Below, one piece after another: positions 5,825 to 15,630 of a stretch of 64,000 nt of DNA. Made by a program: the position numbers and the translations under genes. The stretch covers positions 62,001 through 126,000 of the forward strand of contig JANSXV010000001.1 of the NCBI GenBank assembly GCA_024742735.1, given 5' to 3'. Numbering within the stretch: the first letter of the stretch is position 1; each line of letters opens with the position of its first letter. Under the pieces are notes generated by a model that was not told the DNA's origin, searched no databases, and was given only the letters and a program-made list of their open reading frames with translations. This DNA is from Alphaproteobacteria bacterium. GTDB lineage: Bacteria > Pseudomonadota > Alphaproteobacteria > Caulobacterales > Maricaulaceae.

Positions 5825-8149
5825 CTATTCTCCGATCTCGATGACCTCCACAGCTGCAGCGCGCGCGTCTTCCAGTTCGAAGTGCAACGGGTCCCAGCCC
5901 TTGGCCGAGAACAGCTCGGTCTGGTCGCCATAGTGGGCCGAGGTCGGGTCGGTGGACTGGGAATAGGTCAGCACGCCCTCGCTGAATGGACCGTCGGGCG
6001 TGAACTCCACCGTATAGACCCAGCTTGATCCATGAACCACGGACGTCCAGCCGCGCCCCGGAACCGGGTCGACCGGATTGATCATGTTGAACACGCCGGT
6101 TCCTGATGGTCCGCCATGGATGGGGATGCGCCGTTCGCCGCGCATTTCGCCCATGACGTCGCCCAGCCGAGCGTCCGGCGCCAGCTGCAGCTGGGCCAGC
6201 TGGCCGGCGGCGGTGCGCAGGGCGGTCATCACCGCCGGATCGTCGCGGTCCAGAGAGACGGGGGTATTCGCAGCGTCCGCAGGGTTGAAGGCGTCCTCGA
6301 ACACGTCACCGCCGGCCAGCAGGTAGAGGGCCATGACATGGGCCCCGGTGGAGTCCAGATTGACGTGGAGGTCCCAGCCCGCCAGCGCCTCGCACAGCGG
6401 TTGGAGTTCGGTCTCGCCGCTGTCCCGGCAGACCTCCACCACGTCATCACGCAGCAGCTCCCCGCCATGGTGGCGGTTGGAATACATGACCTGTTGCAGG
6501 CTGGTGAGATCAAAACCCGCCTCGCCGAACCCGTCAGTCCCCGCCAGGCGCTGAGCGACCTGATCCAGCGCCAGGCGCGTCCGCAGGGAGCGCGGCGTCG
6601 CCTCATCGCCCCAGATGGGCGACAGGCCGGTGATCGGGCTTTCCGGATTGGTCAGCCAGGGGCTGTCATTGGACTGGGCGACATAGTCGCTGCGGAACAG
6701 GTGCGGCGCGTCGGACGGTCCGAACACGCCCGGCGCCGTGGCGGCCTCACCGTCCGCCCAGCGGCAGGTGGGATCGGCCGCGTTCAGGATCGGGATACGC
6801 GCCATCAGCCAGTATCCCTGGGCGATGTCGGACGTCGCGCAGCGTGTGACCAGAGCGGAGTCGACGTTGGGAACCAGCCCCATATCGCCGTAGAAGGCGC
6901 CGCCCTCGGCGTCGACCGCCATGGTGTTGAACGCCGTCGCCTGGTAGCGGCTCAGCGCCGAATGCAGCTCTTCCACCGAACCGGCCGCATACATGGCCAG
7001 ATACTGGTCGATGATGCGCAAGCCCGAGCTGGGCGCGGCGAAGGCGAAAGCACGCTCACGCGTCCAGGGCAGGCGGTCGGTCACCGAAATCGGCCCGAAC
7101 TCGGTTTCAAAGAGGGTGCGCGTGACCGGCTCGGTGACGCCGGGCTCGATCATCACCTCGATCGTCACCTCGCGGGCGCGCATCGGGACATAGTCGTCGC
7201 CGACGCGATAGCGGGTCGGGTCTTCAGGATCGAGTTCCAGCTCGAAATAGCCGAACCGGCGCGCCGTTGAGACCGTGTGGGTCCAGGCGATCTGGTCGGT
7301 GTGGCCGATTCCCACGAAGGGGGTCGTCACAAGACCGGCGCCCACGACATTCAATTCGCCGGGAATGGTCAGGCCGACCCGGTAAAAGCGCAGCGCTCCG
7401 TCCCAGGGATAGTGCGGATTGCCCAGAAGCGCCGAGCGCACATCGCCGCGTGTGGCGTCCGACCCGATGGCGTAGGCGTTCGAGCCCATGCCCCGGCGCG
7501 CGACCAGCAGGTCCTCCACGCGCGCCTCGCTCTGTGCGGCGACGCCGTCCTCCGGCGGCTCGGCGTAGGCGACCGCCTCGATCGGTTGTCCGAAGGGCAG
7601 GGTCAGGGCGCCGAGCCAGACATCCTTCGCGGTGAGGGGGCGCACCCACGGCTCACCGGCGCAGGCCGGATCGTTCACGCCGCCCTGGGCCACCACGCGG
7701 TTCACGCCGGCGGCGAAGCCTTCGATGAAGGCTCGGGCCTCGGCGCTGGGCGTGTCGATGTCGTCAGGATCGCCGACCAGGATCGTCTCGACGATCCGGT
7801 CGTCGATGATCCGCCGGTGATAGAGGTCGCTGGCGATATTGCGATCGCGTTCGCCGGGGCCGAAATAGGCGGACCGCTCCGCGCGCACGGTCAGAGCCCG
7901 GTCCATGACCAGGCACAGATTGTCCTGGGCCGCGACGAAGCCGGCCCCATAGCCCAGACCTGCATGATCGTCGGCCACGATGCGCGGCACGCCATAAGGC
8001 AGGCGCAGGATCTCCGCTGAATAGGCCTGCGGTTGATAGTCCGGTCCGTCAGCCCCGTCAGCGCCGTCGGCTCCTGACAGGTTGATGCTGACGCAGGCCG
8101 ATGCAAACGCAGCCGCCGCACCGGCGGCTAGAAGGTGGCGTAAAGTCAT
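5825..8149 (-). CDS. Penicillin acylase-family (PvdQ/aculeacin-type) Ntn hydrolase
   Basis: A 774-residue exported precursor. After the signal peptide (possible lipobox ASAC, Cys19, followed by a Gly-Ala-Asp repeat) comes the alpha chain. The autocatalytic cleavage site is at Gly222/Ser223 in MGSNAYAIG, which makes Ser223 the N-terminal nucleophile of the beta chain. Downstream motifs NPHYPWDG, TIPGELNVVGAG and IAWTHTVS match the aculeacin A acylase/AHL acylase branch (PvdQ, QuiP). The periplasmic enzyme would hydrolyse an amide-linked acyl chain, possibly an acyl-homoserine lactone or lipopeptide; the substrate is not proven. RBS GGAGGAC lies before ATG 8149. It is transcribed divergently from argG. 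Confidence 0.88.
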   Translation of the reverse strand: MTLRHLLAAGAAAAFASACVSINLSGADGADGADGPDYQPQAYSAEILRLPYGVPRIVADDHAGLGYGAGFVAAQDNLCLVMDRALTVRAERSAYFGPGERDRNIASDLYHRRIIDDRIVETILVGDPDDIDTPSAEARAFIEGFAAGVNRVVAQGGVNDPACAGEPWVRPLTAKDVWLGALTLPFGQPIEAVAYAEPPEDGVAAQSEARVEDLLVARRGMGSNAYAIGSDATRGDVRSALLGNPHYPWDGALRFYRVGLTIPGELNVVGAGLVTTPFVGIGHTDQIAWTHTVSTARRFGYFELELDPEDPTRYRVGDDYVPMRAREVTIEVMIEPGVTEPVTRTLFETEFGPISVTDRLPWTRERAFAFAAPSSGLRIIDQYLAMYAAGSVEELHSALSRYQATAFNTMAVDAEGGAFYGDMGLVPNVDSALVTRCATSDIAQGYWLMARIPILNAADPTCRWADGEAATAPGVFGPSDAPHLFRSDYVAQSNDSPWLTNPESPITGLSPIWGDEATPRSLRTRLALDQVAQRLAGTDGFGEAGFDLTSLQQVMYSNRHHGGELLRDDVVEVCRDSGETELQPLCEALAGWDLHVNLDSTGAHVMALYLLAGGDVFEDAFNPADAANTPVSLDRDDPAVMTALRTAAGQLAQLQLAPDARLGDVMGEMRGERRIPIHGGPSGTGVFNMINPVDPVPGRGWTSVVHGSSWVYTVEFTPDGPFSEGVLTYSQSTDPTSAHYGDQTELFSAKGWDPLHFELEDARAAAVEVIEIGE

Positions 8150-8290
8150 GGTCGTCCTCCCCGAACGAATTTTCGCAGAGGGTAACGGCTGCCGCCAAAG
8201 CCCGAAAGGGTAAGCGCGCGGGCCGCTTTTCAGCGCTGTGCAAAACTCCTAGATTGCCGCACTGCACAATCCATGGCCCGGAGACCGCCC

Positions 8291-9517
8291 ATGCCCGCCT
8301 CGCCGAAGAAAATCGTCCTCGCCTATTCCGGCGGCCTCGACACCAGCGTGATCGTGAAATGGCTGCAGGACGCCTATGAGGCCGAGGTGGTGACCTTCAC
8401 CGCCGATCTGGGCCAGGGCGAGGAGATTGAGCCGGCGCGCAAGAAGGCTGAGGCCGCCGGGATCAAGGAAATTTATATCGAGGATCTGCGCGAAGAATTC
8501 GTGCGCGATTACTGCTTCCCCATGGTGCGCGCCAACGCGGTCTATGAGGGGCAGTACCTGCTGGGCACCTCCATCGCACGGCCCCTGATCTCCAAGAGAC
8601 TGGTCGAAATCGCCCATGAGACCGGCGCGGACGCAGTGGCGCACGGCGCGACGGGCAAGGGCAATGACCAGGTCCGCTTCGAGCTTGCCGTGGCTGCGCT
8701 GGATCCGACTCTGAGGACCATCGCGCCCTGGCGGGAGTGGGATCTGAATTCGCGCACCAAGCTGATCGCCTATGCCGAAGCTCACGGCATCGCCGTGCCC
8801 AGCGACAAGCGCGGCGAGGCGCCGTTCTCCATCGACGCCAATCTCTGGCACACCTCCTCTGAAGGGAAGATGCTGGAAGACCCTGCTGAAGAAGCCTTCA
8901 ACGAGGTCTGCCTGCGGACCCAACACCCCGAGGACGCGCCGGATCAGCCTGAATACGTCACCATCGGCTTTGAACGCGGCGATGCGATCAGCGTGAACGG
9001 CGAGGCGCTCTCGCCCGCCTCGTTGCTGACGAAGCTGAACGAGCTCGGCTCCAAGCACGGGATCGGGCGGCTTGACCTGGTGGAGAACCGGTTTGTCGGT
9101 ATGAAGTCGCGGGGCATCTACGAGACGCCCGGCGGCACGATCCTGATGCAGGCCCATCGCGGGATCGAGCAGCTGACGCTGGATCGCGGCGCCATGCACC
9201 TGAAAGACGAGCTGATGCCGAAATACGCCAAGCTCGTCTATGAAGGCTTCTGGTTCAGCCCCGAGCGCGAAATGCTCCAGGCCGCCATCGACCATTCCCA
9301 GCGCCATGTCTCCGGCGATGTGCGATTGAAGCTCTACAAGGGCAACGTCGCCGTAGTCGGGCGCACCTCGCCCAACTCGCTGTACTCTCTGGATCTGGTG
9401 ACCTTCGAGGAAGACGAGGTCTATGACCAGAAGGATGCGGCGGGCTTCATTACCTTGAACGCTCTGCGCCTGCGTCTTCTGGCCGAGCGGAAACGGAAGC
9501 TGGGGCAGAACGACTGA
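8291..9517 (+). CDS. argG: Argininosuccinate synthase
   Basis: A 408-residue cytoplasmic enzyme joining citrulline and aspartate with ATP in arginine biosynthesis. The N-type ATP pyrophosphatase P-loop [10 protein letters not shown] lies near residue 10-20; later signatures are [13 protein letters not shown] and [11 protein letters not shown] 8291 gives the usual family length and is preceded by CGGAGA; an ATG at 8273 would add six unconserved residues. A weak promoter match (TTTTCA 8227-8232, 17-bp spacer, TAGATT 8250-8255) lies upstream. The last 68 bp overlap the 3' end of the opposite-strand DUF418 gene. Confidence 0.97.
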   Translation: MPASPKKIVLAYSGGLDTSVIVKWLQDAYEAEVVTFTADLGQGEEIEPARKKAEAAGIKEIYIEDLREEFVRDYCFPMVRANAVYEGQYLLGTSIARPLISKRLVEIAHETGADAVAHGATGKGNDQVRFELAVAALDPTLRTIAPWREWDLNSRTKLIAYAEAHGIAVPSDKRGEAPFSIDANLWHTSSEGKMLEDPAEEAFNEVCLRTQHPEDAPDQPEYVTIGFERGDAISVNGEALSPASLLTKLNELGSKHGIGRLDLVENRFVGMKSRGIYETPGGTILMQAHRGIEQLTLDRGAMHLKDELMPKYAKLVYEGFWFSPEREMLQAAIDHSQRHVSGDVRLKLYKGNVAVVGRTSPNSLYSLDLVTFEEDEVYDQKDAAGFITLNALRLRLLAERKRKLGQND

Positions 9518-10649
9518 CCGCATTCCCCACCGCGTCGGAAAACCAGCGAAGCAGCCGCTCCAGCGGCCCCTGCCCCATGTGCCGCGTCCAGAGCCGGGCG
9601 GCGACGACCAGCACCGCGGCGCACAGGGCGGCGAGCATGGCCAGCTCGATCCGGTCGAACTGGCCGTGCAGGTCGAACCCGGCGCCGGTGAACAGGATCA
9701 GCATGGCGACGCTGGAGCCGACGTAGGCGGACAGCGCCAGCCTGCCGACGGGCGCCAGCACCGCTTTGGCCAGGCGCGCGACGGCAGGCGCGGTCAGCGC
9801 CAGAGCGAAGAGCGCGATGAAACCGATGACGATAAACGGCTTGCCCAGGCGCATCAGGGGATGCAGGTCGGCGACATAGTTGAAATCCAGGTTGATCGCG
9901 CCGAGGGCCGCATAGCCGCACAGCGCCGCGCCGACGGGCAGAGCGATCAGGGCGGCGGCCTGGGCGAACCGGCGCGGAGGTCTCGTCAGCAGCCCTGACT
10001 TCATCAGCGCCGCGCCCAGCATCATATAGCCGCCCGCCTCGCAGAGCCGGACCAGAACCGATACCGGCGTCAGCCACTCCAGCCAGGTCGTGACCGCGCG
10101 CAGACTCTGGGCCGGGTAGGGGGCGGAGCGCGCTGCGGCTTCGGCGGCGAGCGCGGCGGCTTCGGGCGGCGAGGCGCTGATATCCGTCAGCGCGGCGTGG
10201 GCGACGAACAGCGCCATGGCCGTTGCGAAAAGCCCTGCGAGGGCGGCCGGCGGCAGCGCGATGAAGACCATCGCCGCCAGCCCGGCGATCGCATAGATCC
10301 ACAAAATGTCAGAAGGCCAGGCGGCCAGCGCCACATGGGCCGCGCCGATCAGGAGCAGGCCGAGGCATCGCGCGGTGAAGCGCGTCCGGCGCGATGCGGC
10401 CTCTCCCGGTGCGCCGCCATAAATCATCAGCACCATGGAGGCGCCGAACAGGGTGGCGAACAGGCCCCTCATGGCGCCGTCGATGAAAATGGCTGTGAAG
10501 ACCCAGTCCGCCGAATGCGCGGCCTCCCAGCCGAGCGCCGGGGGATAGTCAATGGAGGACGCCGTCCCGCCCGTGGAGGGGAAGTGCGCGAACAACAGGC
10601 CCAGCACGGCGAAGCCGCGCAGGGCGTCAAGAAGACCGATCCGGTTCAT
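9450..10649 (-). CDS. DUF418 family membrane protein
   Basis: A 399-residue polytopic inner-membrane protein. It opens with the family pattern [20 protein letters not shown] and has a [11 protein letters not shown] segment, many hydrophobic helices and, near the C-terminus, the DUF418 end motif [11 protein letters not shown]. The final roughly 25 residues (Ser/Ala/Arg-rich) extend past the usual domain end because the stop codon lies inside the 3' end of argG on the other strand. Function of DUF418 proteins is not established; transport has been suggested for the family. It is transcribed away from the beta-propeller gene. Confidence 0.85.
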   Translation of the reverse strand: MNRIGLLDALRGFAVLGLLFAHFPSTGGTASSIDYPPALGWEAAHSADWVFTAIFIDGAMRGLFATLFGASMVLMIYGGAPGEAASRRTRFTARCLGLLLIGAAHVALAAWPSDILWIYAIAGLAAMVFIALPPAALAGLFATAMALFVAHAALTDISASPPEAAALAAEAAARSAPYPAQSLRAVTTWLEWLTPVSVLVRLCEAGGYMMLGAALMKSGLLTRPPRRFAQAAALIALPVGAALCGYAALGAINLDFNYVADLHPLMRLGKPFIVIGFIALFALALTAPAVARLAKAVLAPVGRLALSAYVGSSVAMLILFTGAGFDLHGQFDRIELAMLAALCAAVLVVAARLWTRHMGQGPLERLLRWFSDAVGNAVSRSAPASVSARPEDAGAERSR

Positions 10650-10755
10650 GTGTGATCCAAAAGGAACAAAAACTTCAGAGCTTTCTGCAAGGAGCGGGCC
10701 ATCTCGGGCCGCGACCGCCTTGCTTCCGCCTCAGGACCGGCCCAAGCTCAACTCC

Positions 10756-12027
10756 ATGAAAAGCCTCATCCTTACTCTCCCGCTCTTGGTGTGCGGCGCT
10801 GCCGCCGCCCAGGACCTGTCCCTTCTGGACACCTCCCGCCAGCTTCGCGCGGAGACTCGCGCTGCGGCCGGCGCCGGCGACTGGGAAGCGGCGCGGCGCA
10901 CGAACGAGGCGGCGCTGGCGCTGCAGCCTGGCCACGCCGGGCTTCTCAACAACGCGCTGCTGATCGCAGGGTTCGCGGGCGATGTGGAGGGACAATTCCT
11001 GGCCCTGGAGCGTATCGCTGGCGCCGGACTGGCCTTTGACATCTCGGATTATGGCCGGGCGGACACGCTGCGAACGGCCGACCCGGAAAGACTCGCTGCG
11101 CTTGAAGCAGCCTTCGCGGCCATCGCTGCGCCTGCCGGTGATGCCCGCCGCGTCGCTGAACCGCCGCTGAAAGATGCGCTGATCGAGGCGCTGGCCGTGG
11201 ACAGCGAAACGGAGCGCTTGTTTCTGGGGTCCGTAGCGGATCGCCGGATCTACCGGGTCGAGCCGTTCGCGCCTGAAGCGTTCGAGGTCTTCGCCGGAGA
11301 GGACGAGCCTGTCGGTTCAATCTTCGGGCTCGCTGTGGATCGCCGTCATGGCCGGCTCTACGCCGCTGAGGGACAGATCGAGGGGATCACGCCCGCCGCT
11401 GAAGGCGAGGCTCTAAGCACCGCGCTGCTGGCGTTCGATCTCGAGACCGGCGCGCTCATCGAGCGCTACACGATCGAAGGCGCCGAGCGCATCGGTGACG
11501 TGGCGGTGCGCGATGGGGTCGTCCTGGCCACGGATGCTGAAGCCGGCCGGATCTATCGCTTGAATGGGCCCCGCGCGCAGCTGGAGCTCTACGCTGAAGA
11601 TCCGCGGTTTGAGTCCCTGCAGGGTGTCGTCTCCACACGCGGGGCGGTGTTCGCCGTGGACTATGCGCTGGGCCTCTGGCGCATCGACCCGGTCGAGCGC
11701 TCTGCGGTGCTCATGCCGACGCCGCCCGGCGCCAGCCTCATCGGGCTGGACGGAATGGCCGTGGATCGCACCGGGCGCGTCTTCGTCATTCGCAACGGCG
11801 CCGCTCCGGTCGGCGTGTTCGAGCTGGAGTTCGATATCGATAACCAGCTGACCGCCATGAGGCCTGTGCTGACCGGGGATGATCGTCTGGGCGAACCGGT
11901 GACCGTCCGGCTGACTGACGGGCGAGCCTTCCTGATCAATGATGCCCAATGGCCCCTGTTCGAGGGCGAGGGCGCCGATCCGGACGCGCGGACCGACCCG
12001 CTGATCCTCAGCGTGCCGTTGCCCTGA
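10756..12027 (+). CDS. Exported TPR/beta-propeller (SMP-30-like) protein
   Basis: A 423-residue protein. ATG 10756 begins a clear signal peptide (KSLILTLPLLVCGAAAAQD), which is why longer in-frame starts are rejected. Residues about 30-100 are helical, TPR-like (WEAARRTNEAALALQPGH). From about residue 145 there are repeated blades of the SMP-30/NHL type: IFGLAVDRRHGRLYAAEG, IGDVAVRDGVVLATDAEAG and LDGMAVDRTGRVFV. It is predicted to be periplasmic. No catalytic assignment is possible; the propeller may bind a ligand or act as a lactonase-like enzyme. It is divergent from the DUF418 gene, and the next gene on its strand is ftsK. Confidence 0.65.
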   Translation: MKSLILTLPLLVCGAAAAQDLSLLDTSRQLRAETRAAAGAGDWEAARRTNEAALALQPGHAGLLNNALLIAGFAGDVEGQFLALERIAGAGLAFDISDYGRADTLRTADPERLAALEAAFAAIAAPAGDARRVAEPPLKDALIEALAVDSETERLFLGSVADRRIYRVEPFAPEAFEVFAGEDEPVGSIFGLAVDRRHGRLYAAEGQIEGITPAAEGEALSTALLAFDLETGALIERYTIEGAERIGDVAVRDGVVLATDAEAGRIYRLNGPRAQLELYAEDPRFESLQGVVSTRGAVFAVDYALGLWRIDPVERSAVLMPTPPGASLIGLDGMAVDRTGRVFVIRNGAAPVGVFELEFDIDNQLTAMRPVLTGDDRLGEPVTVRLTDGRAFLINDAQWPLFEGEGADPDARTDPLILSVPLP

Positions 12028-12032
12028 TTTGC

Positions 12033-12047
12033 TTAACCGGCGTTTAC
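12033..12047 (+). promoter_or_regulatory. CtrA-like box upstream of ftsK
   Basis: TTAA-CCGGCGT-TTAC differs by one base from the CtrA consensus TTAA-N7-TTAA and lies 35 bp before the ftsK start. Plausible in a Caulobacter-like organism, where cell division genes are under CtrA control; binding is inferred only. Confidence 0.35.
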
Positions 12048-12081
12048 TTCGTTTGAAGACTCTCCGCGCGAAGCTGCGGTC

Positions 12082-14487
12082 ATGTCCGCCAGCGCCGCAC
12101 CTGTAGACGATCCAAACGCCGTCATCGCACCCAAGCCGGGCGTGCTTGCACGCTTGCGCGCCCTTGTGCTTGGTCTGGCCATGACCGGGGCGGGCGCCTT
12201 CGCGCTGGTGTCGGTCTTCACGCACGATCCGTTCGATCCCAGCTGGAATGCGGCGACCGCCGGTCCTGCGGCCAATCTGGCCGGGGCGCCTGGCGCCATC
12301 GCCGCCGATCTGACCCTTCAGCTGTTCGGCTGGGCGGGGCCGGCCGGCGCGCTGGCGCTTCTGGGCTGGGGTTTGATCCTTCTGGTGCGCGGCGCCCGCC
12401 GCCGGGGCGCGTGGCTGGGCCTGTTCCGGCTTGTCAGCGGCGCCATGGGCCTTGCCGGTTTCGCCCTGGCGGTCAGCGCCTTGCCCATGCCGGCCAACTG
12501 GCCTTTCGCGGCCGGTCTTGGCGGCGTCATCGGCGATGCAGCCCTGTCCGGCGTGACGGGGTTGTTCGCCATGTTTGGCGAAACCGGCGCGCGCACGGCT
12601 GCGGGCCTGATCGGGCTGCTGGCGGCGGTGTTCGGCCTCTTCTTCTGCTTTGGTCTGCGCGTGGCGGATCTGATCGCGGCGCGCGACGCCGCCGAGCTTG
12701 CGTGGGCGACCGTTCGCGTGTGGATCGACCAGCTCAGCGGCGCCATTCCGAGACCCTGGCGCGCCGACCCCGATGCGCCCGCGCCGATCATCGCTGACGG
12801 CCGTGCGGAGACCGCGCCGGCCTTCCTGCAGCGCGGCTCAGACCGTCCAGCTCCGTCCGATCGCAAGCGTCCGGCGCCCCCGGCGAAAACACCCTCGCCC
12901 AAGGTCGCCAAGACCCGCAGCGCGAAGAAGTCTGATCGCGAGGCCCGCGAGGCTCAGGGCGCGCTGCCGTTTGCAGAAGCCGATGGTTTCAACCTGCCGC
13001 GCCTGGATCTGCTGGCGCCGGCGCCACCGCGCGCCGATGTCGTGGACGACGCCGCCCTGCAGCAGAATGCGGAGATCCTGACCAGCGTGCTCGCCGATTT
13101 CGGCGTCAAGGGTGAGGTGGTGAAAGTGCGCCCCGGCCCTGTCGTCACCCTGTACGAGCTGGAGCCTGCGCCGGGCGTGAAGACCAGCCGGGTGATCAAT
13201 CTGGCCGACGACATCGCCCGCTCCATGGCGGCGGTTGCGTGCCGCGTCGCGGTCGTGCCGGGCCGCAACGCCATCGGTATTGAACTGCCCAATCAGGACC
13301 GGGAGACGGTATTCCTGCGTGCGCTCCTGTCCTCAAAGAATTTCGAGACCGCCAAGGCCGAGCTGCCCATGGCGCTGGGTGAAACCATCGGCGGGGAACC
13401 GTTCACGGCCGATCTGGCGCGCATGCCGCACCTGCTGATCGCGGGCACGACGGGCTCGGGCAAGTCGGTGGGCGTGAACGCCATGATCCTGTCGCTGCTT
13501 TACCGGCTGCCGCCGGAAGAGTGCCGGATGATCATGATCGATCCGAAAATGCTGGAGCTGTCGGTTTATGACGGCATCCCGCACCTGCTCAGCCCCGTCG
13601 TCACTGATCCCAAGAAGGCCGTCGCCGCCCTGAAATGGGCCGTGCGCGAGATGGAGTCGCGCTATCTGAAAATGTCCAAGGTCGGCGTGCGCAACATGAC
13701 CGGCTTCAACGACAAGGCCCGCGTGGCGCGTGAGGCCGGCGACGTGCTGGAGCGCACGGTCCAGACCGGCTTCGACAAGGAGACCGGCGAGCCGGTCTAC
13801 GAGACCGAGATCATCGAGCCCGATCATATGCCCTATATCGTGGTGGTGATCGACGAGATGGCCGACCTGATGATGGTCGCCGGCAAGGACATCGAAGGCG
13901 CCATCCAGCGCCTGGCCCAGATGGCGCGGGCGGCGGGCATCCATCTGATCATGGCGACCCAGCGTCCCTCGGTGGACGTCATCACCGGCACCATCAAGGC
14001 GAACTTCCCCACGCGGATCAGCTACTCGGTCACATCCAAGATCGACTCCCGCACCATCCTGGGCGAGCAGGGAGCCGAACAGCTTCTGGGCATGGGCGAC
14101 CTTCTCTACATGGCCGGCGGCGGACGCATCCGGCGCCTGCATGGTCCTTTCGTGTCCGACCGTGAAGTGGAGGACGTGGCCGCCTTCCTGAAAGCGCAAG
14201 GGACCCCGGAATATCTTGACGACGTCACCCGGGACGATGATCCCGACGGCGATGGCGGCGGGGACATGTTCGGCGGCGGCGGCGGGTCAGGCGATGACCT
14301 GTTCGACCAGGCCGTGGCGGTCGTGGCCCGCGACCGCAAGGCCTCCACCAGCTATATCCAGCGCCGCCTGCAGATCGGCTATAACCGCGCCGCCACCCTG
14401 ATCGAGCGCATGGAAGACGAAGGCATGATCGGCCCCTCCGACCACGCCGGCAAACGCGAAATCTTCCTGCCGGAGCCGGTGGAGTAG
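12082..14487 (+). CDS. ftsK: DNA translocase FtsK
   Basis: An 801-residue septal DNA pump that segregates chromosome termini and coordinates dimer resolution with division. The N-terminal 200 residues contain about four membrane helices, followed by a Pro/Lys-rich linker (residues about 245-300). The motor domain has Walker [10 protein letters not shown] (Gly455-, catalytic Lys461) and Walker [15 protein letters not shown] Gly/Asp-rich hinge precedes the winged-helix gamma domain (about residues 735-800, with [21 protein letters not shown]), which reads KOPS-type sites. Length and domain order are typical of alphaproteobacterial FtsK. Confidence 0.95.
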   Translation: MSASAAPVDDPNAVIAPKPGVLARLRALVLGLAMTGAGAFALVSVFTHDPFDPSWNAATAGPAANLAGAPGAIAADLTLQLFGWAGPAGALALLGWGLILLVRGARRRGAWLGLFRLVSGAMGLAGFALAVSALPMPANWPFAAGLGGVIGDAALSGVTGLFAMFGETGARTAAGLIGLLAAVFGLFFCFGLRVADLIAARDAAELAWATVRVWIDQLSGAIPRPWRADPDAPAPIIADGRAETAPAFLQRGSDRPAPSDRKRPAPPAKTPSPKVAKTRSAKKSDREAREAQGALPFAEADGFNLPRLDLLAPAPPRADVVDDAALQQNAEILTSVLADFGVKGEVVKVRPGPVVTLYELEPAPGVKTSRVINLADDIARSMAAVACRVAVVPGRNAIGIELPNQDRETVFLRALLSSKNFETAKAELPMALGETIGGEPFTADLARMPHLLIAGTTGSGKSVGVNAMILSLLYRLPPEECRMIMIDPKMLELSVYDGIPHLLSPVVTDPKKAVAALKWAVREMESRYLKMSKVGVRNMTGFNDKARVAREAGDVLERTVQTGFDKETGEPVYETEIIEPDHMPYIVVVIDEMADLMMVAGKDIEGAIQRLAQMARAAGIHLIMATQRPSVDVITGTIKANFPTRISYSVTSKIDSRTILGEQGAEQLLGMGDLLYMAGGGRIRRLHGPFVSDREVEDVAAFLKAQGTPEYLDDVTRDDDPDGDGGGDMFGGGGGSGDDLFDQAVAVVARDRKASTSYIQRRLQIGYNRAATLIERMEDEGMIGPSDHAGKREIFLPEPVE

Positions 14488-14507
14488 GGAAAGGTCCCTC
14501 AGTTCCC

Positions 14508-14605
14508 TGAATTCCCGGCCAAGCCGCTCAGCGGCGCCGAGCCGGGACCTGGGTGCAAGCTCGCGCTGAGGCCACGGCTCTGCGCTGCGCCTGGCCGGGG
14601 ATTCA
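14508..14605. repeat. Dispersed inverted-repeat (REP/BIME-like) element, copy 1
   Basis: The left arm starts TGAATTCCCGGCCAAG and the right arm ends CTGGCCGGGGATTCA; each arm can itself fold into a GC-rich hairpin (CCCGGC...GCCGGG). It is related to elements at 26800-26895 and 35152-35260, sharing CGGCTCTGCGCTGCGC with copy 2. It lies between the convergent ftsK and sufE genes. No REP-associated transposase is in the window. Confidence 0.75.
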
Positions 14606-14618
14606 AGACGCGTGAATT

Positions 14619-15035
14619 CTACGCCCGCGCCTCAGCTTCGGCGCGGACCCGGCCGATCATGCTCGCCAGACCGTTGGAGCGCTGGGGGGAGAGGTGTTCG
14701 GACAGGCCGATGCGGCTGAGCACGTCCTTGGGGTCGATGGTCAGCGCTTCGGCTGGGGTCCGGTTGGAATAGAGCCGCGCCATCAGCGCGACGAGGCCCT
14801 TGACGATATGGGCGTCGCTGTCACCGCGCAGGATGATCTTTCCGTCGTGGTCGTCGAGCACCACCCAGACCTGGCTGACGCAGCCCTTCACCTTGGTGGC
14901 GTCGGTGCGCTCATGATCGGGCAGGGGGGCAAGGCCCTGGCCCAGCTCGATGAGATAGCGGTAGCGCTCCTCCCAGTCGCCCAGGAAGTCGAACTCGTCC
15001 ACCAGCTCGTCAATGTCGTTTTGAAGATCAGCCAT
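14619..15035 (-). CDS. sufE: SufE family cysteine desulfuration protein
   Basis: A 138-residue protein that accepts persulfide sulfur from the SufS cysteine desulfurase for Fe-S cluster assembly. The acceptor is Cys52 in KVKGCVSQVW; other family marks are the N-terminal FDFLGDWEERYRYLIELG and the GLVALMARLYSNRTPAE segment. ATG 15035 begins the conserved N-terminus, so an upstream in-frame start is not used. It follows a DUF5330 gene on the same strand by 61 bp and is apart from any suf operon in this window; another Fe-S assembly gene, erpA, lies 4 kb away. Confidence 0.92.
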   Translation of the reverse strand: MADLQNDIDELVDEFDFLGDWEERYRYLIELGQGLAPLPDHERTDATKVKGCVSQVWVVLDDHDGKIILRGDSDAHIVKGLVALMARLYSNRTPAEALTIDPKDVLSRIGLSEHLSPQRSNGLASMIGRVRAEAEARA

Positions 15036-15096
15036 GGCCTGCGAGATAGACAGGCCGGTCCACCGGATCAAGCAGGGTGATCAAACCGGGCGGGCC

Positions 15097-15480
15097 TCAG
15101 CGCGCGGCGGGCTCTCCGGCGGCCGCAGCAAAGACTTCGTCGGCGGATCGGGACGCCGCCCGGGCTTCGGCGCGTGGGTCGTGCTGGGATGGCGTGCGCG
15201 ACTGAGCGAAGTCGTCGAAGGCGGACTCAGCCCTGTCGGCCGCCATGGTGGCGGCCCAGCCAGCGAAGCGCCCGAACTCGCCGACGGTTTCGCACAGCGT
15301 CTCTCGGCCTTCGCAGAGCGCTGCGGTGTTCACCGGGCGCTCGGAGGCTTCGTTCAGAGTGCTGGACGCGATCTCCCCGGCATGACGGGCGAAGGCCCCG
15401 TCCTGCGGCGCGTAGAAGCCCGCCGGAAGGAATGCGTAGACAATCAGCGTCCAGAATGCCGCTCTGAATATGAAGATCAT
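15097..15480 (-). CDS. DUF5330 family small membrane-anchored protein
   Basis: A 127-residue protein with an N-terminal signal/anchor helix (IFIFRAAFWTLIVYAFLP), the typical opening of DUF5330 proteins in alphaproteobacteria. The remainder has a conserved pair of Cys (ALCEGRETLCETV) and an Ala-rich, charged tail. ATG 15480 is chosen because the membrane segment starts there. It sits 62 bp upstream of sufE on the same strand and may be cotranscribed with it. Function unknown. Confidence 0.7.
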   Translation of the reverse strand: MIFIFRAAFWTLIVYAFLPAGFYAPQDGAFARHAGEIASSTLNEASERPVNTAALCEGRETLCETVGEFGRFAGWAATMAADRAESAFDDFAQSRTPSQHDPRAEARAASRSADEVFAAAAGEPAAR

Positions 15481-15525
15481 GTCGCCCTCAACTGCTTTCC
15501 GTTCTGGAAGCAAGATGGAGGCTAG

Positions 15526-15560
15526 AAAAAAAGCCGGGATTTCTCCAGCGAAACCCCGGC
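15526..15560 (-). terminator. Rho-independent terminator (leftward)
   Basis: Read on the minus strand, GCCGGGG-TTTC...GAGAAAT-CCCGGC forms a GC-rich stem followed by a run of seven T (A 15526-15532 on the plus strand). It lies about 70 bp after the stop of the 15631-16635 gene and isolates it from DUF5330/sufE. Confidence 0.75.
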
Positions 15561-15630
15561 CTTGGGTAAATGCGTCCTTAACCGAGACGTCTTGTTAAGC
15601 TCACGGCAACCCTATCGGGGCCGATCTGTC

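Noticed and set aside
15577-15599. CTTAAC and GTTAAG in inverted orientation around AGACGTCT, possible CtrA or operator site
   Set aside because: Spacing does not fit TTAA-N7-TTAA, the arms are not centred on the inner palindrome, and it lies between a stop codon and its terminator.
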